Assembly: GCF_021917145.1 (NCBI RefSeq)
Contig: NC_061078.1
Location: forward strand, 10,832,604 to 10,896,603
From: Hypomesus transpacificus
Taxonomy: Eukaryota > Chordata > Actinopteri > Osmeriformes > Osmeridae
Length of the DNA: 64,000 bases
Reading direction: 5' to 3'
Positions 1 to 10,566 of this stretch are shown piece after piece (positions within the stretch are counted from its first letter, which is position 1; every line of letters begins with the position of its first letter). The notes under the pieces are model-generated. The model ran no database searches. It saw only the letters and a program-made list of their open reading frames with translations, and was not told where the DNA came from. A program made the position numbers and the translations under genes.

Positions 1-154
1 GGAGGAGGGGGGAGGAGGAGGGGCTGCTGGCCGCTTGCCAAGCCGACATTCAAAACACAACTGCGGAGACAGGAGGCAGAGAGAATGAGGAAGGAGAAAG
101 GGAGAGCAGAGAAAGAGAGGGCGGTAAAGAGGAAGGAGAGAGTAAGAGAGACAG

Positions 155-158
<4 letters not shown>

Positions 159-244
<86 letters not shown>
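159..244. repeat. (GA)n microsatellite
   Basis: An almost pure GA dinucleotide run of about 85 bp, with degenerate GA-rich sequence on both sides. It is followed by a 44-bp unique-looking segment at 274-317 that also follows the GA run near 5436-5520. Seen directly. Confidence 0.97.
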
Positions 245-252
<8 letters not shown>

Positions 253-273
253 CGAGCAAGAGAGAGAAGAGGT

Positions 274-317
274 GCATGGCAAAGCCTTTTATTGCAGGGC
301 TGTAAATCACTCCCTTG
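274..317. repeat. Copy 1 of a 44-bp sequence linked to a GA tract
   Basis: This segment matches 5521-5564 at 42 of 44 positions, and in both places it directly follows a long GA microsatellite. The two copies are 5.2 kb apart in different crtc3 introns. This looks like the end of a dispersed element that carries a GA tail, but the family is not recognised. Confidence 0.8.
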
Positions 318-891
318 TAAACACAGGAGAAAAAACGTCCAGTAATTACACCACCAGCTCTGGGTAGGTAGAACCAGGCAGTTTAACTGAAAACAAGGAT
401 GTTGGCTGCACAGGCACCTTAAAAACAAGCCAGCCTATCAGTTAGCATCCGCCAGATGTTATTCGTGGCTGGGTAGGAGACAGTGAGAGCAGGGCAGCCC
501 GGTGCTGTGACCTGGCTTCACCCTGTGACAGTGTGGAACCTGAGGGCCAGCAGGATGCTGTTGCATCTGACCTTTAAACCAAAGGGCTATCTGTCAAAAG
601 CATCTTTGTAGATTCAGCCTTCCTGAGGCTAGCATTGCCTGTCCAATCAGCTGCGATCCGTTCGCACACTTCCAGCATCTCTGAGCAGAGGCGATGCAAA
701 TACAAACATCGACCTTTACATCCGCAAACATCAGAGAGGTTACGCAATTCACTTTCCGTCGGATGGACTCAACCTCGCCAAGGTAGTCATGACTCAGCAA
801 CTATGGGCACACACTCCTGAATCACTGCTGACGGGAGAGGATCCAGGAAGTCGTTCCTAGTGGTGAGAGAGCAGAGGGGGGGAGCACTCAC

Positions 892-1914
892 CTTCTCCAG
901 CTGTTGTCGGGCGGAGGGGACAGGTACACGTTCCCATACGGGGAGCTCTCCACGTGGGCGCGGTCAAGGGAATCAACAGCACGGACACAGCTTAGTGACA
1001 CGAGCAGCAACACCGAGCTCTGAAACATGCATGACCACTCCAACAAACAGTGCAGACACCAAACAGTCCCTTGAACCTCTACAGTCGTGTGATGCAGTGT
1101 ATGAAGAGGGCATGAGTACACAGCACATATGCATGGTCGCCTATACGGGAGAGCGGGGAAACATGTCAAGACGACTGGGCATCGTGCGAGGACCTCTTTA
1201 CAACGTGAATTCTTGTGAACATGCGAACACACACACACACACACACAAAAAACTTTCAAGTGGGCAACAATTTAGAGTGGACAATACCGCCGTCTTGTTC
1301 AAGGAGTCTGAGAAACAATGTCAGCATTATAGCCCTGGTATTAACTGCCTGAGCCCAGTTCCTGTCTTTGTCTCTGGGCAGTACAGATGAGGTAAAGTCA
1401 GAGAGGGTTTAACCAACAGTGGTGCTTTCTTTAGCATGTTGTTGTTTAAAAATTACTTCTGCCTCTCAGCTCTTTTGCCAAACTTAGGACTGGACTTCTG
1501 TCCCCTTAACATCAGCACGGCCTGGCTAAACCATGTAATCTCAGCTGACAGTAGGACTCCCTCTGCCCCTGCCAAGCCCCATCACTGATCACTCTCTCCG
1601 CAGCCAGAGTAATCAAGAGAAAAGCTCCCTCGCTTTGAAAACCAACACAGGCACGCCAGGAGGAGTCGAGGGGACGGACTGTTTGGACGGTCCAGTCAGG
1701 CAGCACATGTCAGGATCCTGTCCAACAGGTTACCGGAGGATTGTGTCAACAAACACCCCGACGGCAGGGTGTGCTCTCTCTGACGGGCGTGTGCAGGAAT
1801 GACTGCATGACTCACACGCACACTTGACGCAAACGCCACCTGCTCCAGTCCCAGGGTAGATCGCAACTCAGAAAGTTCCCAACTTAGGGCGTCTGGGCAT
1901 GCCCACAGAGGATC

Positions 1915-1951
<37 letters not shown>

Positions 1952-4900
1952 GTGTGCTCGGAGAGACACCGTGGTGGTCATCTGGCTCTATGGCTGACAT
2001 CTCAGTGTCTGAATGCAAACAGATGGAGGCAGGAGCTCTGGAGGAACACAGGCCAGCACCAAGAGTCATTCGTTAGTTACACACATGGTCTTGTTCCTCA
2101 AGCCGGAAGGCATGGGAGGACTACAGTGAAGATCCCTTTATGCCAATTAACTGTGGGTGGCCAAGAGAGAGTAAATAAGGGAGGGGGGGGGGGGGGGGAA
2201 TAGGGACAGAGAGACAAAGAGAGGGCAAGAGAGAGAGAGCCTTGTCAGGTCACTTCCACCCCCTGAGTGTGTGTGACATCACCAGGTTGGTGGTGGTACC
2301 AGGCCCAGGGAGGAGTGAACATGAGGACAGGCACAGCACCAGGCCACACTGCAGCCCAATCAGGGGCCCAGAACCAGCCCACACTGCAGCCCAGGCCTGA
2401 ACGCAGGAATCATTTCACTGAACGGAATTCATGAACCGACGCGATCAAATAGCGACAGTGTTACATGAAAAGGAGAAGAGCTCAAACGTGAAGCGTCTGG
2501 CAAAAGCTCTCCTTCACCGCCTGTCTAGTCTTGGCAGATACAGTTCGCCTCATTTGTGAAAAACAAGCTTCCACTGTGTGGGACATCTGGCGCCTGCAGA
2601 AAAAAAAAGAAAGAAAGAAAAAAGCTCAAAAACCTTGGAGTGAAAATCTAAGTTGGCCAGCAGACAGTCCTCTGCCCAGCCTCTTCCCTCCCCCAGTGTG
2701 AAGATCATATGCTGCACAGTGCTGTCTCAGTACCACACACAAACGCACACGCACATCTACCCCCCCCCCCCCCCCCCGAGAGATTTTGACTCTTCTCTTC
2801 CAGTATCGACAGAGTCGTGAGAAGAAGAAAGGGAATGGGGGTTAGAGTTTGTGTTCATACATGCGAGTCCCAACTCAAAGTGAGTAATTCATTTTCATCA
2901 TCAACTCAAACTCGGCATAAATTAGCAGCTCTCAACTATTGGTTGAATAAATAAAAAGAGAGGGTTGAATGTGTTCTGCAGTGAAAGGAAGCTGCTGGGT
3001 CCTAAAGAGAACCCCATTACAGGGATGAATATTCCAAGACAAGGAGTGTAATGTCAGGCGCTGGAGGGCTTCCATAAGAGCACTGTCCGAGCCTCTCTTT
3101 AAACGCACCACATTACCATTTCCCTTGGGCTCTGACACACTCACTCCAATATCAAACCTTTTTACCCATCATCCCTCATATTCACTCAGGGATAAACAAT
3201 CGGTCTTCTTCTACCTGTCTCACCATCCTGGGACCTGTCTCACGGCGCTTTATGGAGCCAATCACACAGGATCACTACCGCTTTGCTGCTCTGCCACCGG
3301 GAAAAGCAAGCAACCTTTTTGGAAGAAGCTGATTGTCGATACACGCATTAAGACTCGCCATGTACTGTCCACTCTCTGAGAACAACAACAGCCCTCCAGC
3401 ACTTCGGACCACTCTCACCACCACACTCCAACCCTCTTATTCAAGCACTGTGCTCTGGCCCAGTTCTTGAAAGTCAAAATCACACGCAGTACATAACCAC
3501 AAACATGATACTACAAAACACATGCACAAACACACACACACACGCAGTGTATTCCATTAAACCAAAAACATCCCTCCAAAATCTACCCCACTGTCAATGT
3601 CGAAGCCTTGGTAGGCTGCACTGCAATATATTGCTGTACATGTAATCATAATGACTAACTCTGCGCCTAGGGCCTCAGCATCAACCCACACTAGCGAAGG
3701 TCAATGAACACAGAGATACATTCACACCACACACAGCCAAAATCACCCACAGCATGATTAAACTGCTAGCTAACAAGATGACGCAGTTTATAGTGTCTAG
3801 ATGTTAAGAGCATGTAGGCTTCCTTTGAGTACAGCCTGTGAGATGTGTTAGGTGTGCTTTTCAAAGGGGGCTGACAGGGGAACATTTAAGAAGCACTGGC
3901 TAAGCTGGGAAGGCCAAGCTAAGTTCTGGTTCAGGGAAGGATATCTGCCGTCCGTGTTTGTCGATGGGTCGCCGGTGGGGGGAGTTGATGCGGTTGCGTT
4001 CTCTGTGGACCCTTTCCACCAGACCATGGTGACGCGTCCCACGGACTGAGTCCAGTCCTGCTTGGAAACCTCCCTGAGAGAGGAAGAGACACAGGGAGGG
4101 AGACCGACAGAGAGACAGACAGAGATAAAGAGACAGAGAGAGACAGAGACAGAGAAAGAGAGAGAGACAGAGAGACACAGACAGAGAGAGAGACAGAGAC
4201 ACAGAGAGAAGTTAACAAGATGGGTAGACAATAAGACAAACCTCCTCCCTAAACAGGCGAAAGAGAAGCAAGTGGAAAACAGAGTGATAACTAGGTTCAA
4301 TAATGAACCGTTATGAACTGACAACAATTTTGCCGCAGCAAATTCACACACAACACAAAGTATACCCTTTGGCATCCTTCGGCAAACCACTCAAACCGTA
4401 AAGGCCATCCAATCGTTAAAAAGTAAGCATTAACAAATGAATAATAAAATAAAGTAGTCCCTATTGAGCTCTGAGAACATCCCTGGAGAGACTGAATGGA
4501 CTCCATTCTGAGAAGGGCTTTCACTGGCCTGGCTTTGGTTTCTGCAGCCAGTCTCAGTCCAGGGATCCCTGCTCCACTGCTAAATGAGCCTTTCTTTCAA
4601 GCAACAAGGGCACTTTCACCTGGAGCGACTACTGTATCCTGGGCTCTCCTTAGAGGACTGACACGGATACGGGCCTGGAGCTACTGAGAAACACTGCTTG
4701 TATCAAATTCACCCCAGTCTTCCTGATGGGACCAGAGCCCACTCCAGCCAGAAGATCTAAACAGCACACATGCTCTGTGTAGCCGGTCTGAGTTGGAAGA
4801 ATATCTGAATTATTTAGCATCCCCAAGGCAGCTTTGCATTTTCTGGAACTACAGCACAGAGATGTTACGCGCTTTGGAGAGGGAAGATCATCAGGCGTAA

Positions 4901-5434
4901 TCAGAGAGTCATGTGGTTTAGCTTCTCTGGTCTTGAGAAACTTTAGCCTTTGAACAAAACCCGTTTCTGGTAAAGAAAGTTATTAAAAGCGAGTCAGTTT
5001 CCAGAAACTGTCATACTATACTGTGCTTTTTCAGTAAACGCCTCTTGATGCGGGGAAACTGACCAAGGGAGGCACGTTTTACAGTAGATTTTTCTGCCAC
5101 AAATGTGCATAGAAGTGTAGCTGGTTAGATGGTGATTGTCCCTCAGCTGAGAACATAGGTTGTAAGTAATGACCTTACACTGTAAGGTCACCTCCCCCGT
5201 TTCAGTTCTTGGGGCCTGGCTAAGATCTGCGTCTCACCTGGAAGTCGTTACTGGCATTGCCTATCTGGTTGACGTTGGGCAGGGAGCCTCCGTAGTACTG
5301 GGCCCTTGTCTGAGACAAACGAAGCTGCTGGATCTTCTGAAACTGCACCTGTCAAAACACCAAGACACCATGGCCATCATGATCTGGGTAAACTACAGAA
5401 GTCTTTCAGCAAACATGGTACACACAGACCTCAG

Positions 5435-5521
<87 letters not shown>

Positions 5522-7581
5522 CATGGCAAAGCCTTTTATTGCAGGGCTGTAATTCACTCTCTTGAGAGAAAGAGAGAGACGAAGGAACAGATGAGAATGA
5601 AAGGAAGGTACAATACTTCTCCAGAGTGAAAATGGGACTGTGAAGCACACTCAATTCTTAGAAATGAACTTATGGTGTTCTCTAAACCACATCCACAGTA
5701 CCACCGGTCAGGCTAGAAGGACCCACAGAGGAATCACAGGGCAGGGCTTGTTCTGCCAAGGTAAGGTAAACACAGTCAATTATCAATTCTGATCAGGAAT
5801 AGGCAAATCAGTGGGGGATTCTTCCTCACACTAGCGAAAGGACAAAATTTGAATCTCAAAGACTGACCTCATTTGATGTTATCAATGAATTTACACAGAC
5901 TGGAAAGACCATCTCCCAGAGAGAACAAAAGTGTCACTGATAGTTGGAGTCTCATTTGACAAGGTAGAATCAGAAACTCAAGATTCTGATAGCAAAGCAA
6001 TAATATGTTTATATCAGCTATAAGGGGAAATACAACAATATTGGAATATTAGCCAAGGACTTCATGTCTCTTAGTGATCCCTCTTAGTGGAAACAACCTG
6101 CTGCCCACCGTGGTACACAGAAGTATCAGTTTACATTCAAGTACAACAAACCTTAATTCAATGCCACTTAAGTATTTTCAACTCAATCCTCCAGTCACCG
6201 TTGCGAATGTTGAAGCAGCTATTTCTAATTATGGCTGTTTGCTGGCAGTGTGTCCCATCCCCTGGCTCAGCCCTGGAGACAGAGCCCACTCACTGGGCTA
6301 CTCTGTCTCCCCAGGGTCACTGACAAGTCATACCTTATGGACAGCTTAATTTGGTGTAGCCCCAAGACCACATCCTCTTTCACTGCACATTTTCAAAACT
6401 CACTTTCATTAAAGAAGACTATTGTGAACCAAAGGCATGAAAGTAGCTTGAATAGAACCCCTCTATTTTCCCTGGAGAGAATGTTTTCATTTCACAATGT
6501 TTGTACAGTATGCATTCATTTTTGATGAAGGTGAGGACCGAACCTAAAAGGATATTTTCTACACATCAGTGATGAAGTAGAAACTGGCTTACTACCCTTT
6601 CAGGACATCTACTGAATACTGTGTTGTGAATTAAAAGCATTCCAGATGAGTTGTAGCTTATTTGTGGCTGTGAAAAACCATATCAGTTCTTGTCAACACA
6701 GGCAGATAACATGATGGAGAAAAAAAAAGTGTATAATGTGCACTTGGAATAGCATGATAAAATGACTCACAAATTGTCCTCCTCCACACCTGTGAACCTA
6801 TTAATACTACATGGTGAAATTAGTGAGCTAGTCAAAATGTGGAATATGGCTGGGAAATAGGGCTGGTGCAACAACCCAAGACTCAGCTCAAGCTTCTGCT
6901 ATCAATGCAAAGATGCCCATGCCATCTTTACAACAGACCTGCAGCCCACTACACAGAGCAGAATTACATGAGTCATCAAACATCAACCCAATAACACTGA
7001 TCATTTTCCTTCGGAGAGAGAGAAAAATATGTAGTGACCTTGATGCATGTCATAGAGAACAGCAGCGGGAGTGTGTGGTCCAGTGAAAAGCTATTTGAGA
7101 GTTGAAGCTTAACCATTTTGAGTATAATGGATTGATGTCTCTTGTTGAATTGTGAGAGAAGCACAACAGGAAAGTAAAAGCTGATTGGGTAAAGGGTGAT
7201 TGTTTATAAAAAGCAGTCCTAGTCAAACAAACTTCACCCAAAAGAATCAAGAATTAGCTTAACAGTGTGAGTGAAAACAGTTATTATTTTGAAGTATTTC
7301 CTCTCACGCTGGATGATAAAAAAGGTCACAGTATTTGAGATAGCTATACACAGGAATTAGGATTAGCTAGGTGTAGCAGTTTCAACAACAAGCATTGGAC
7401 CTAGACATAACCTTTTTTCTATCCGTTTGATTAGGATGGATTTGCTTACCCTTGAGACAGTGAGATCTGTCATAAGCTGTTCGAAGGCCCGCGTCTCTTC
7501 TGCTTGTTTCTGGTTGTGTAGCGCAATCTTTTCACTGAACTTCCTCGGGTTCGAACCACCCGAGCCCGGTGATCCGGACAT
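892..7581 (-). CDS. crtc3: CREB-regulated transcription coactivator 3, first four coding exons (partial)
   Basis: CRTC proteins are cAMP/calcium-responsive coactivators of CREB that move between cytoplasm and nucleus. Four coding exons are visible on the minus strand: 7450-7581, 5238-5348, 3945-4073 and 892-953, giving 144 complete codons plus two bases. Residues 1-44 hold the N-terminal CREB-binding segment ([20 protein letters not shown], then [14 protein letters not shown], wording typical of CRTC3). Residues 45-81 contain [12 protein letters not shown], residues 82-124 TRHHGLVER and SPHRRP, and residues 125-144 [18 protein letters not shown], all CRTC family landmarks. Phases are 0, 0, 0, then 2. 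The intron between exons 3 and 4 is of the U12 AT-AC type. The CRTC3 assignment rests on exon 1 wording and on iqgap1 as the upstream neighbour, as in human. Exons 3-4 also resemble CRTC1. The gene continues past base 1. Confidence 0.9.
954..970 (-). other. crtc3: U12 branch site and AC 3' splice site
   Basis: CCCTTGAC (970-963) differs from the TCCTTRAY branch consensus at one base. The candidate branch A is at 964 and the terminal AC at 955-954, a ten-base spacing typical of U12 introns. An AG six bases further on (949-948) would also keep frame but would drop two residues that align with CRTC1. Confidence 0.75.
2183..2198. repeat. Poly-G run
   Basis: Sixteen consecutive G in crtc3 intron 3. 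Similar runs occur at 2761-2777 (C17), 22438-22450 (G13) and 26501-26517 (G17). Confidence 0.95.
3935..3944 (-). other. crtc3: U12-type AT-AC 5' splice site
   Basis: The first eight intron bases, ATATCCTT, match the minor-spliceosome AT-AC donor consensus exactly. The preceding exon codon is CAG (Gln 124) at phase 0. Confidence 0.85.
4078..4209. repeat. Purine-rich GAGACAG microsatellite before crtc3 exon 3
   Basis: A 130-bp run of interrupted GAGA/GACAGA units on the plus strand. On the crtc3 sense strand it reads TCTCTGTCTC and abuts the exon 3 acceptor (AG at 4075-4074), so it serves as the polypyrimidine tract. Confidence 0.9.
5432..5520. repeat. (GA)n microsatellite
   Basis: GA dinucleotide run of about 85 bp with one ACAG interruption, in crtc3 intron 1 about 85 bp before exon 2. 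It is directly followed at 5521 by the second copy of the 44-bp repeat. Confidence 0.95.
5521..5564. repeat. Copy 2 of a 44-bp sequence linked to a GA tract
   Basis: It matches 274-317 at 42 of 44 positions, with the same orientation and the same GA-tract neighbour. Family not recognised. Confidence 0.8.
5565..7449 (-). other. crtc3: Rest of crtc3 intron 1, no further feature seen
   Basis: The bulk of the first crtc3 intron. It is AT-rich and has only short, unsupported open frames on both strands. No recognised repeat or exon. Confidence 0.6.
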
Positions 7582-8400
7582 TGTGTGGGCCGCAGTTTCA
7601 AAACTTTACTTTGAACTTGAGGCGAATCTTTGAAGCACAGCACACCAAAAACGAATCAGTTATTGTTGACGATGTATTAGTCCATTTCTTTGTTATCCAT
7701 CACTGATGTTACAAAAACGTAGTGAAAGTCGTCAGATTCGATGGCCACATAACGACGCTGGATACAGTACAGTAGCTGTCACTCAGCTGTCACAAGTTTG
7801 TGACCAGACTAGCTAGCTAGTCAGCTAACTAAGTAAACAAACGAATTGTCGCTTTTACCGCTAGACGACAGGCATAAAACTTAGCGAACTATCTAGTGGT
7901 ATAATCGATCAAAGTTAGTCCTCTGGGTCAATCGCATTACTATATACAGCAAAGCTAAATAAGCTACCTGTTTGATTGCAATAGCTAGCTGGGCTAGCTA
8001 AGTGAGCTATTCTCAGTGAACAACAATTTATTTGAATCTCAATCCGCTCGCTAACGTAACGCTACCAAACTAGCCTAGCTTGCTGCCTGGCCAAGCTGCT
8101 GTCACTGACAGTGTGGCTCCGTTTCCTAGCTTGCTAGCGCTTATAAGGCTTCAGAAAACGTACATTTGTTTGTCAAATTGCGAAAGTATCTACAGTTATA
8201 ACTGGACATGCACTGGTCTTTTTTTCTTATTTTTCGCTGGTTTTAGAAATGGGGGAAAAATAGATTGCTCGCTCCGTTCATTGATAATACAGTGATACGC
8301 AGCTGCGACGCGCGAGTTAGCTGAAAGCTTCAAGCAAGCTACAACTTCTTTGCAGACGTTTTCGGTATTTCAACAAGTGTCCGCGGATTTCGTACTGATG
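7582..8400 (-). promoter_or_regulatory. crtc3: crtc3 5' flank rich in TAGC/AGCT words
   Basis: This is the region upstream of the crtc3 start codon (ATG at 7581-7579). From about 7800 to 8130 it is dense in AGCTAGCTAG, GCTAGC and GTTAGCTAAC words. A similar composition is seen upstream of cdkn2aip (55390-55760) and in tubgcp4 intron 1 (56300-56370). No TATA box is obvious. The promoter role is inferred from position only. Confidence 0.4.
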
Positions 8401-9050
8401 TTACCAAATAACGAGATATATATATATAAAAACACAGCCTTCTGTTAAAAGGGAAAATCGTAATCCATAGTCTCAACGAATTCTAAAGCAGTGTTTCCAA
8501 ATCCTAACTCCAGATAAATGTTATCAACAGATCGTGTCCACACACAGCTACAACTCCATCAGCAACATCCATAGTAAATACATGCCGCGCTGTGTTGATT
8601 TATCTAAAATGAACTATAGACTTGAATATTATTTTTTAAGTCACGCTGCTCTGTTGTTTAGCTACGCACCATAAAACATTCCCCGGTCAAAAAAAAAAGT
8701 ATACCCGTAGTCTTGCAGTTACTGTAGTTATTCAGTCTCAGAACATTCTTGTCTGCGATCCTGTCTGTGCTGCTGCATGATAAACACCAGCTGGTTAGAA
8801 CAACATAAGTACCAATATGGTCCACAAGAAGGCAGTGAATAACTGTTAAACATTTAGATGATTGTGTAATACTACATGTTAACATGAAGTGAAGAAATAC
8901 AGTATGTTGACTTTGTTTTACAGCGTGCGTGCCAGAGTGCCTGTGTAGCCTGCATATGTTTATTTGCATTCACGTTTCATTCTGTCCTTTTGCCGAAATT
9001 AGTCGTGTGCTAATTTAATGTTAGACATTGTATCAGCTCTTTAGTAATGG

Positions 9051-9082
9051 TCATAAATCATGTGTATAAATCGTGTGAATTA
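9051..9082. repeat. Left copy of a 32-bp direct repeat
   Basis: It matches 10165-10196 at 31 of 32 positions, same orientation; a further ten-base match follows each copy a few bases on. The copies flank a 1.08-kb block containing a MITE and a foldback element. Confidence 0.85.
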
Positions 9083-9109
9083 GGCTAATCATGTGAATGT
9101 TGTCTCCTG

Positions 9110-9271
9110 CAGGGGCGGTTCTACACGGGGGCCTCCAGGGGCCAGTGCCCCTGTGAAAATGTCCTTGGCCCTACCTGTGGCCCCCCTGAGCTGACCTGAC
9201 TGTGTGCCCCTCTGATTAAACACTGGCCCCCCCTTGGCCCCCCCAGTAAAATTAGTCTAGAACCACCACTG
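9110..9271. mobile_element. Short hAT-like MITE
   Basis: A 162-bp block begins CAGGGGCGGTTCTA and ends TCTAGAACCACCACTG, whose reverse complement is CAGTGGTGGTTCTAGA, so the ends are imperfect terminal inverted repeats. The CAG-GGCGG style of terminus is common among non-autonomous hAT elements of fish. The inside is C/G-run rich. No clear 8-bp target duplication is left. Superfamily assignment is tentative. Confidence 0.55.
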
Positions 9272-9332
9272 GTGTAGGCCTATGTACAATACATGTACTA
9301 TGAAGTGTATTAAGAAGCTTCATAGGAGCTTT

Positions 9333-10101
9333 GTTAGTTTCATATTCGACATTAAACATTAGTCTCATATTCTGGAAACGCTAGTTTGCAGCCTCGCGTT
9401 AGGGACCGTGTTTAAACCACCCATAATTTTTTTAATGACATTTAATATTTGTATGTATATAAAACCTCAAACGGACTCCATAGTATTCTAACAATGTCTG
9501 TTCCACAGCCTTTACTTTTTCAATTACGTTTCAAACAAAATTCGCAAAAAAATCGCTAATCTATGAAAATAGTTTAATCCTGGCAAATCTGAATTTTTTC
9601 AAACTTGTGTCAAAAAATCTCAAATATACACAAGATTATTCTAATAAAGGCTGGCCTACTTCCGCAACCTTTCATTTTTCAATAACATTTTTAAGCGATG
9701 ATTTCATGCTATTTTCAGAGATCAGACATTTTCTATCATTTTTTAAAAGGTTAATTGAAAAAGTAAAGGGTGTGGAAGTAGGCCAGACATTATTAGAATA
9801 GTCTGGTATACATCTGAGATTTTTCAGTACAATTCTGAAAAAGTTAAGACTAGCGAGGATTTCATGCTATTTTCAGAGATTAATGATTTTCTATCATTTT
9901 GTTTGAAACTAAAATGAAAAACTAAAGGCTGTGGAAATATACCAGACATTGTTGGAATACTCTGGTGTCCGTTTGAGGTTTTATCTTCATAAAAATATGT
10001 CAATTTAAAAAATGGTATGGGTAGTTTTCACCCGGTCCCTAACGCGAAGCCGCAAAGTAGAGTCTTCCGAAAGTGAAACGAATGTTGAATATGAAACTAA
10101 C
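9333..10101. mobile_element. Nested foldback (inverted-repeat) element
   Basis: A 770-bp block made of several pairs of inverted arms. The outer arms (9333-9354 and about 10080-10101) share GTTAGTTTCATATTC. The next pair (9391-9424 and 10017-10050) shares CGCGTTAGGGACCG. A third pair (9464-9540 and 9897-9982) is a long imperfect match. An inner pair (9639-9690 and 9738-9798) is related in sequence to the third pair, and a direct repeat TTCATGCTATTTTCAGAGAT occurs at both 9702 and 9863. It has no coding capacity. It would fold into one long hairpin. Family unknown. Confidence 0.75.
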
Positions 10102-10164
10102 TTCACCTCGGTATATTAAGGCCATTGTAGAAATAAATAAAAATAATTGGGCTTTTATACGCCG

Positions 10165-10196
10165 TCATGAATCATGTGTATAAATCGTGTGAATTA
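10165..10196. repeat. Right copy of a 32-bp direct repeat
   Basis: Partner of 9051-9082 with one mismatch in 32. It may be a segmental duplication remnant or an unusually long target duplication. Confidence 0.85.
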
Positions 10197-10566
10197 CTCA
10201 TGTGAATCTACTGTACCGTTCATGTATCCTAACACACTAATAAAAAGCAAAAATAATCCACGTTGCAAAAATAATATACCAGTAACACACTGCTCCATTT
10301 AAATAGTACCTGGCAGACATCATTTGCATTTAGCCTACCTGAAGGTCTATAGACCTATTTGAATATATTCAAATTTTTTGCAGTTTTATAATACGTCCAC
10401 TGTCATATTCAAACATTTAACTGCAAAACATCCGACTGACAATATTCTGCCATGGTTGCTATCTCTAAATTCAGTCTACTGTTAATGAGTCAAATTGACA
10501 TATATGCATCCCAATGATTTCAGTGTATGAGAGTGAAATTAATAAAAAAAAAATAATTATTGAAGC

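Larger units (their letters stand above)
1..891 (-). other. crtc3: crtc3 intron 4, partial
   Basis: This is the intron that follows crtc3 coding exon 4 on the minus strand; the next exon, expected to encode the conserved serine phosphosite region, lies beyond the left edge. I see no exon-like segment in it. It holds a long GA microsatellite and the 44-bp sequence that recurs near 5521. The arginine/glutamate-rich open frames here are only translations of the GA repeat. Confidence 0.7.
954..3944 (-). other. crtc3: crtc3 intron 3, U12-type AT-AC intron
   Basis: On the minus strand exon 3 ends with CAG at 3945 and the intron starts ATATCCTTCC (3944-3935), the textbook U12 AT-AC 5' splice site. 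No usable GT exists downstream before an in-frame TAG at 3900-3902. At the other end a branch-site-like CCCTTGAC (970-963) is followed ten bases after its A by AC at 955-954. Exon 4 then opens GTGGAGAGCTCC in frame (VESS), aligning with ADSC of human CRTC1. No polypyrimidine tract precedes the junction, as expected for U12 introns. The intron is 2,991 bp long and contains only homopolymer runs (G at 2183-2198, C at 2761-2777) and simple repeats. Confidence 0.85.

Noticed and set aside
85..345. Open frames coding for arginine/glutamate or serine/leucine repeats over the GA tracts (also near 4062-4316, 5169-5650, 3848-4239).
   Set aside because: They are translations of microsatellites with no start context, domain or splice logic; only the crtc3 exon 3 part inside 3945-4073 is real.
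948..953. An AT-AG reading of the crtc3 U12 intron, ending at the AG six bases after the AC.
   Set aside because: It keeps frame but removes two residues (VE) that align with AD of human CRTC1, and moves the branch site to a less typical 16-base spacing. It remains a minor alternative.
860..1390. Plus-strand 176-codon open frame.
   Set aside because: It is antisense to crtc3 exon 4 and its intron, runs through a CA repeat, and resembles no known protein.
2932..3144. Minus-strand frame containing RGSDSAL, resembling the CRTC phosphosite NSDSAL that should follow exon 4.
   Set aside because: It lies upstream of exon 4 in transcription order, has no matching flanks and no fitting splice sites, so the likeness is by chance.
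9607..9801. 64-codon plus-strand open frame inside the foldback element.
   Set aside because: It spans the inner inverted arms, has low-complexity composition and shows no transposase motif.
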